Shown piece by piece: positions 5,500 to 8,347 of a DNA stretch of 8,347 bases. Position 1 is the first letter of the stretch; every line of letters begins with the position of its first letter. A model generated the notes under the pieces. The model was not told where the DNA came from and did not search any database. It saw only the letters and a program-made list of their open reading frames with translations. The stretch is from an uncultured Bacilli bacterium (GTDB lineage Bacteria; Bacillota_I; Bacilli_A; RF39; UBA660). Both the position numbers and the translations under genes were made by a program. Location of the stretch: the NCBI GenBank assembly GCA_944372725.1, contig CALWAA010000042.1:1-8347 (forward strand), written 5' to 3'.

Positions 5500-5592
5500 T
5501 AAAACAAATTGTTATATTGACATATATAGCAAAATGCTATATAATAAAATAGATATAACAATATGCTATAGAAAATATAGCAATATAAATTA
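5500..5592. promoter_or_regulatory. Operator array in the divergent intergenic region
   Basis: A 17-bp dyad TATARCA-nnn-TGYTATA repeats: TATAGCA-aaa-TGCTATA (5525-5541, perfect) and TATAACA-ata-TGCTATA (5554-5570, one mismatch). Degenerate copies are TAAAACA-aat-TGTTATA (5500-5516) and a half-site TATAGCA (5576-5582). Dyad centres lie at about 5508, 5533, 5562 and 5584, that is 22-29 bases apart. The perfect copy fills the spacer of the promoter at 5517-5545, an ideal position for repression. The XRE protein encoded next door is the obvious candidate to bind it. Confidence 0.75.
5517..5545 (+). promoter_or_regulatory. Consensus promoter of the surface-protein gene
   Basis: TTGACA (5517-5522), 17-base spacer, TATAAT (5540-5545): a perfect sigma-A consensus. 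Transcription should begin near 5552, leaving a leader of about 82 bases. A promoter this strong, covered by a dyad operator, fits a gene that is normally repressed and can be fully switched on. Confidence 0.88.
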
Positions 5593-5601
5593 AAATAATA
5601 A

Positions 5602-5618
5602 ATGAAGTTGCACTTCAT
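5602..5618 (+). promoter_or_regulatory. Inverted repeat just upstream of the surface-protein ribosome binding site
   Basis: ATGAAGT-TGC-ACTTCAT, a perfect 7-3-7 inverted repeat, ends two bases before AAGGAG (5621-5626). As RNA it forms a hairpin beside the Shine-Dalgarno site and could protect the transcript or affect initiation. Confidence 0.4.
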
Positions 5619-5633
5619 AAAAGGAGCAAAAAT

Positions 5634-6989
5634 ATGAAATTCGAAATATTAAAGAAAAGTCATTTAAAAAGAAATATCATAATAGGAGTAGGAGTAATAT
5701 TAATTATTAGTGCTATAATACTAAATTTTACTAGAGCTAAATATAGAACTAGCCAGTCAATTCCGTTAGTTAACGGGACTATTAACTATACTCCGTATGA
5801 TTTTAAAATGGTTGCTATGTATCAAGAAAATAATAATGGAGAATATGTAGAAATAGAAACAATGCCAAGTAGTGGATACGTTATAAATGAGAGTAAAAGC
5901 TATTGCACGATTGATAATGCCAATAAAGATGAAGATGTTTTTCTTTATACAAACAACGCAGGTGAACATGTCATATCCAATTTAAAGAAAAATAGCAAAT
6001 GTTATTTATATTTTGATGAAGTTGGACCTTTAAGTGCTGAACAAGCTATTTTAACTTATGCTAAAAGAGGAAGTGGAACACCAAACTTTACCAATACTAG
6101 CTGTTCAAATGGAAGTAACAATGGAGGCAACTGTGAAGAAGCAACAATAGGCTTATACGAAGGAACCGAAAATGACGAAACGATTTATTATTTTCGAGGA
6201 GATGTTGATGATAACTGGGTATCTTTTGCTGGATTCTATTGGCGCATCATCAGAACTAATAGTGATGACTCCATCAGAATGATTTATAATGGAACAAATA
6301 CGGCAACAACAGGAAGTGGAACGCAAATCAGTTTAAATGGAAGCACCACTACTTATGCTTTTAATAGCAGTTATAATGCCAGTTACTATGTGGGATTAAA
6401 GTATAGTAACAGTCAGCATGGAACCACAACTAATAGCAGTATCATGACAACCCTAAATACATGGTTTAGTAATAACTTAACAAGCTATGCAAGTTATTTA
6501 ACAAGTGGCACCGGATTTTGTAATGACCGAGAAATGGCAAATGATTCTTCGTGGAGTGCCACCCCAAGCAGTGATATTTTCTATGCAGGTTATGAAAGAC
6601 TAGTAAGCAATAAGATACCAACGTTAGATTGTAGTAATAATAATGATAAATTCACAACAAGCGGAACCGGAACCGGCAATGGCACATTAAGTAATCCAAT
6701 CGGATTAATCACAGCAGATGAAGTAGCCATGGCTGGAGCAGTATATAGAACTACCAACTATGGATATTACCTATATACAAATAGCATTTATTGGACCATG
6801 TCTCCGAGTTACTTTAACAGCTATAACAGTCGCGCTAACGTGTTCCGCGTGTATTCATCTGGCTCCCTCAACAACGACAACAGCTTGTATAACATGGGAG
6901 GCATCCGTCCAGTCATTAATTTAAAAGCAGATGTAATTTTAACAGGTTCAGGTACTACATCTGACCCATATGAGGTAGTAGGAACGTAA
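5634..6989 (+). CDS. Membrane-anchored surface protein with DGR-target-like C-terminal variable region
   Basis: A 451-aa protein, start at ATG 5634 behind AAGGAG (spacer 7). Residues 1-13 are basic and 14-31 form one membrane helix, so the rest should be outside the cell. Residues 33-130 are a beta-rich stretch with paired cysteines; from about 131 (LSAEQAILTYAKRG) to the end is a domain seen in large families of gut Firmicutes surface proteins, including WVSFAGFYWRIIRT. The end (about 380-428: YWTMSP, VFRVYSSG, NNDNS, GGIRPVINLK) has the plan of the C-type-lectin/formylglycine-generating-enzyme-like fold used as the variable domain of diversity-generating retroelement targets, followed by a short tail TGSGTTSDPYEVV. 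In that segment the DNA changes style: 54 G/C in the 110 bases 6801-6910 against about 41 in the preceding 110. Its ligand is unknown; a displayed, changeable binding domain is the likely role. It is divergent from, and probably repressed by, the XRE protein. Confidence 0.82.
   Translation: MKFEILKKSHLKRNIIIGVGVILIISAIILNFTRAKYRTSQSIPLVNGTINYTPYDFKMVAMYQENNNGEYVEIETMPSSGYVINESKSYCTIDNANKDEDVFLYTNNAGEHVISNLKKNSKCYLYFDEVGPLSAEQAILTYAKRGSGTPNFTNTSCSNGSNNGGNCEEATIGLYEGTENDETIYYFRGDVDDNWVSFAGFYWRIIRTNSDDSIRMIYNGTNTATTGSGTQISLNGSTTTYAFNSSYNASYYVGLKYSNSQHGTTTNSSIMTTLNTWFSNNLTSYASYLTSGTGFCNDREMANDSSWSATPSSDIFYAGYERLVSNKIPTLDCSNNNDKFTTSGTGTGNGTLSNPIGLITADEVAMAGAVYRTTNYGYYLYTNSIYWTMSPSYFNSYNSRANVFRVYSSGSLNNDNSLYNMGGIRPVINLKADVILTGSGTTSDPYEVVGT
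6795..6917 (+). other. Candidate DGR variable repeat (VR)
   Basis: Codons 388-428 of the surface protein. Eight are AAC, and others fit A-substituted forms of AAC or AAT (TAC, AGC, TAT, AGT, GAC). Invariant-looking blocks lie between them (FRV, SSG, GGIRPV). GC rises to about half of bases. Clustered AAY-derived codons with fixed G/C/T positions are the expected mark of adenine-specific mutagenesis from a template repeat. No template copy or reverse transcriptase gene is present here, so the call is inference from pattern and fold. Confidence 0.6.
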
Positions 6990-7002
6990 ATTAAATGTCA
7001 AT

Positions 7003-7043
7003 AGTAGTTATCAATTTAATAAGATAACTACTTTTTATATTTT
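7003..7043 (+). terminator. Terminator after the surface-protein gene
   Basis: AGTAGTTATC (7003-7012) pairs perfectly with GATAACTACT (7023-7032) over a 10-base loop, followed by TTTTATATTTT. Confidence 0.9.
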
Positions 7044-7048
7044 AATTT

Positions 7049-7057
7049 TGATACAAT
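7049..7057 (+). promoter_or_regulatory. Possible extended -10 of the prepilin gene
   Basis: TGATACAAT is a good extended -10, with no clear -35. A start near 7064 would fall at the AGGGTG ribosome binding site, giving an almost leaderless message, so either the real start is elsewhere or the leader is extremely short. Confidence 0.3.
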
Positions 7058-7075
7058 AAAAATAGGGTGTTAGAT

Positions 7076-7474
7076 ATGAAAAATAAAAAAGGATTTACAT
7101 TAATAGAACTTTTATGTGTAATTGCTATACTTGCCATTGTAACAACGATTGCTAGTGCCAGTATTGTAAATTTATCTAATTCATCAAAAGAAAATTTATA
7201 TTGTGCCAAATTAGAAATGATTGAAAGTGCAGCTAAGACTTATGCTGTAGGATATGAATATGAATTAAATAATAGCAATACCTTTTATGATGGCTATAAA
7301 AGTTTAGTTATTACAATAAATGATTTAGTTAAAAGCGGTGCTTTATCTCCAGATAAAGATGATAATGTATTAAGTCCCATTAATAATGAAACAATGAATA
7401 ATATGAGTATAATCCTGTATTTAAAGAACAATCAAGTATACGTTCATATCAATGATGCTAATAATGTTTGTTAA
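7076..7474 (+). CDS. Type IV prepilin-like protein
   Basis: A 132-aa protein starting at ATG 7076 behind AGGGTG (7064-7069); an in-frame GTG at 7067 overlaps that site. The N-terminus MKNKKG|FTLIELLCVIAIL is a textbook class III signal: short basic leader, cleavage after Gly6 by a prepilin peptidase, Phe at +1, Glu at +5, and a hydrophobic helix to about residue 30. The remaining ~100 residues are hydrophilic, with Cys at about residue 39 and as the last residue; a disulfide or thiol anchor is possible. Length and N-terminus fit major or minor pseudopilins of the ComGC/type IV class, but no assembly ATPase, platform protein or peptidase gene is near. It follows the surface-protein gene after a strong terminator, so it is probably a separate unit. 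Confidence 0.88.
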   Translation: MKNKKGFTLIELLCVIAILAIVTTIASASIVNLSNSSKENLYCAKLEMIESAAKTYAVGYEYELNNSNTFYDGYKSLVITINDLVKSGALSPDKDDNVLSPINNETMNNMSIILYLKNNQVYVHINDANNVC

Positions 7475-7496
7475 AATTGAATTTTTATGTTAAAAT
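7468..7496 (+). promoter_or_regulatory. Promoter of der
   Basis: TTGTTA (7468-7473), 17-base spacer, TAAAAT (7491-7496) preceded by TGT (extended -10). It overlaps the last codons of the prepilin gene and starts transcription about 20 bases before the der ATG. Confidence 0.7.
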
Positions 7497-7521
7497 AAGA
7501 GCCTAAAAAGGAGGTTTTTAT

Positions 7522-8347
7522 ATGAAAAAATGTGTATGTTTAATTGGTAAACCAAATGTAGGTAAGTCAACTATTTTTAATAAATTAATCAAAGAAAAAA
7601 AGTCAATTATTATGGATGAACCAGGTATAACAAGAGATAGAATTTATGGAGTAGTAAACTTTAATGACAAAAAGTTTTCTTTAATTGATACAGGTGGGCT
7701 TACAGATGGCAAAGAAGACTTTAACAAGGAAATTAGAATTCAAGCTGAACTTGCAATTGATGAAGCCGATACAATTCTTTTTGTTGTCGATGGCAAATTT
7801 GGTTTAGATGCAACTGACTTTTATATTAAAGACTTACTTAGAAGAACCAATAAAGAAGTAATTGTTTTAGTAAATAAAATGGATAATAAAGAACGTTTAG
7901 AAAATTTATATGAATTTTATGAATTAGGTTTTGACAAAGTAATAGCAGTAAGTGGTGAACATAATATTGGTTTTAAAGAAGTATTAGAGGAAATTACCAA
8001 AGATATTCCTAACCATGAGGCAAGTGATAATCATATTCCTAGATTTTCAATTATTGGTAGACCAAATGTAGGTAAATCAAGTTTAATTAATGCCTTACTT
8101 AATGAAGAGCGAGCAATTGTAAGTGATATTGCCGGAACTACACGTGATGCGATTGATACAAAATTCACTTATGATAAAAAAGAATATATTATTGTGGATA
8201 CCGCCGGTCTTCGTAAAAAAGGTAGAATTTATGAAAATGTCGAAAAATATAGTTACCTAAGAAGTATTAGAGCGATAGAAGAATCAGATGTTTGTGTAGT
8301 TGTTATTAATGCCGAAGAAGGAATACTAGAACATGATAAACACATAC
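7522..8347 (+). CDS. der: GTPase Der (EngA), 5' part; runs off the window
   Basis: Der is a cytoplasmic GTPase with two tandem G domains that is needed for 50S ribosomal subunit maturation. ATG 7522 follows AAGGAGG (7508-7514, spacer 7). The window holds 275 codons of the usual ~435. First G domain: GKPNVGKS (residues 9-16), PGITRDR, DTGGL (56-60), NKMD (118-121). Second G domain: GRPNVGKS (179-186), SDIAGTTRDAIDT, DTAGLRKKG (226-234). The duplicated P-loops and DTAGLRKKG are diagnostic of the family. The second domain's NKxD motif and the C-terminal KH-like domain lie beyond the end. It has its own promoter and no visible anomaly. Confidence 0.98.
   Translation, partial: MKKCVCLIGKPNVGKSTIFNKLIKEKKSIIMDEPGITRDRIYGVVNFNDKKFSLIDTGGLTDGKEDFNKEIRIQAELAIDEADTILFVVDGKFGLDATDFYIKDLLRRTNKEVIVLVNKMDNKERLENLYEFYELGFDKVIAVSGEHNIGFKEVLEEITKDIPNHEASDNHIPRFSIIGRPNVGKSSLINALLNEERAIVSDIAGTTRDAIDTKFTYDKKEYIIVDTAGLRKKGRIYENVEKYSYLRSIRAIEESDVCVVVINAEEGILEHDKHI

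Noticed and set aside
5766..5969. Minus-strand open frame of 67 codons
   Set aside because: Antisense to the surface-protein gene, with no ribosome binding site or recognisable domain.

Overview
The window is AT-rich with GGAGG-type ribosome binding sites, sigma-A-like promoters (several with an extended TGn -10) and short intergenic gaps. TGG encodes Trp, and TAA, TAG and TGA all appear to serve as stops. This suggests a low-GC Firmicute, plausibly an uncultured gut Bacilli lineage (RF39 or Erysipelotrichales-like); that placement is inference from protein style, not proof.

Layout. Bases 1-92 hold nothing I can name. A promoter (93-121) drives tRNA-Leu(GAG) (130-216) with its terminator. 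Right of the tRNA is a scar of an integrative element: the last 16 bases of the tRNA region (202-217) recur exactly at 430-445, and between them lies the 3' end of a tyrosine integrase gene on the minus strand. Then comes glf (UDP-galactopyranose mutase), full-length in one frame but interrupted by an in-frame TAA at codon 261. Next is a translationally coupled pair: an XRE-type regulator with four membrane helices, and a membrane-anchored DUF4097 protein with repeated SG(D/N)I turns. A separately promoted gene (3275-4849) encodes an apparent fusion of a DUF975-like and a CmpB-like (putative ABC-transporter type IV) membrane domain.

The 371-bp gap that follows (4850-5220) is not empty. It has a promoter-like pair, palindromic leader sequences, a very good Shine-Dalgarno site before a TTG-initiated 26-residue hydrophobic peptide, then stem-loops and a terminator-like hairpin converging on the next gene.

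The right half holds the most interesting module. A small XRE repressor (minus strand) is divergent from a 451-aa membrane-anchored extracellular protein. Between them sits a consensus promoter (TTGACA-17-TATAAT) covered by an array of TATARCA-nnn-TGYTATA dyads. The last ~65 residues of the surface protein resemble the C-type-lectin-like variable region of diversity-generating retroelement (DGR) targets, with a sharp local rise in GC and many AAC and A-substituted codons. No reverse transcriptase or template repeat is in the window. A type IV prepilin-like protein follows on the same strand, and the window ends inside der (engA), a housekeeping ribosome-assembly GTPase.
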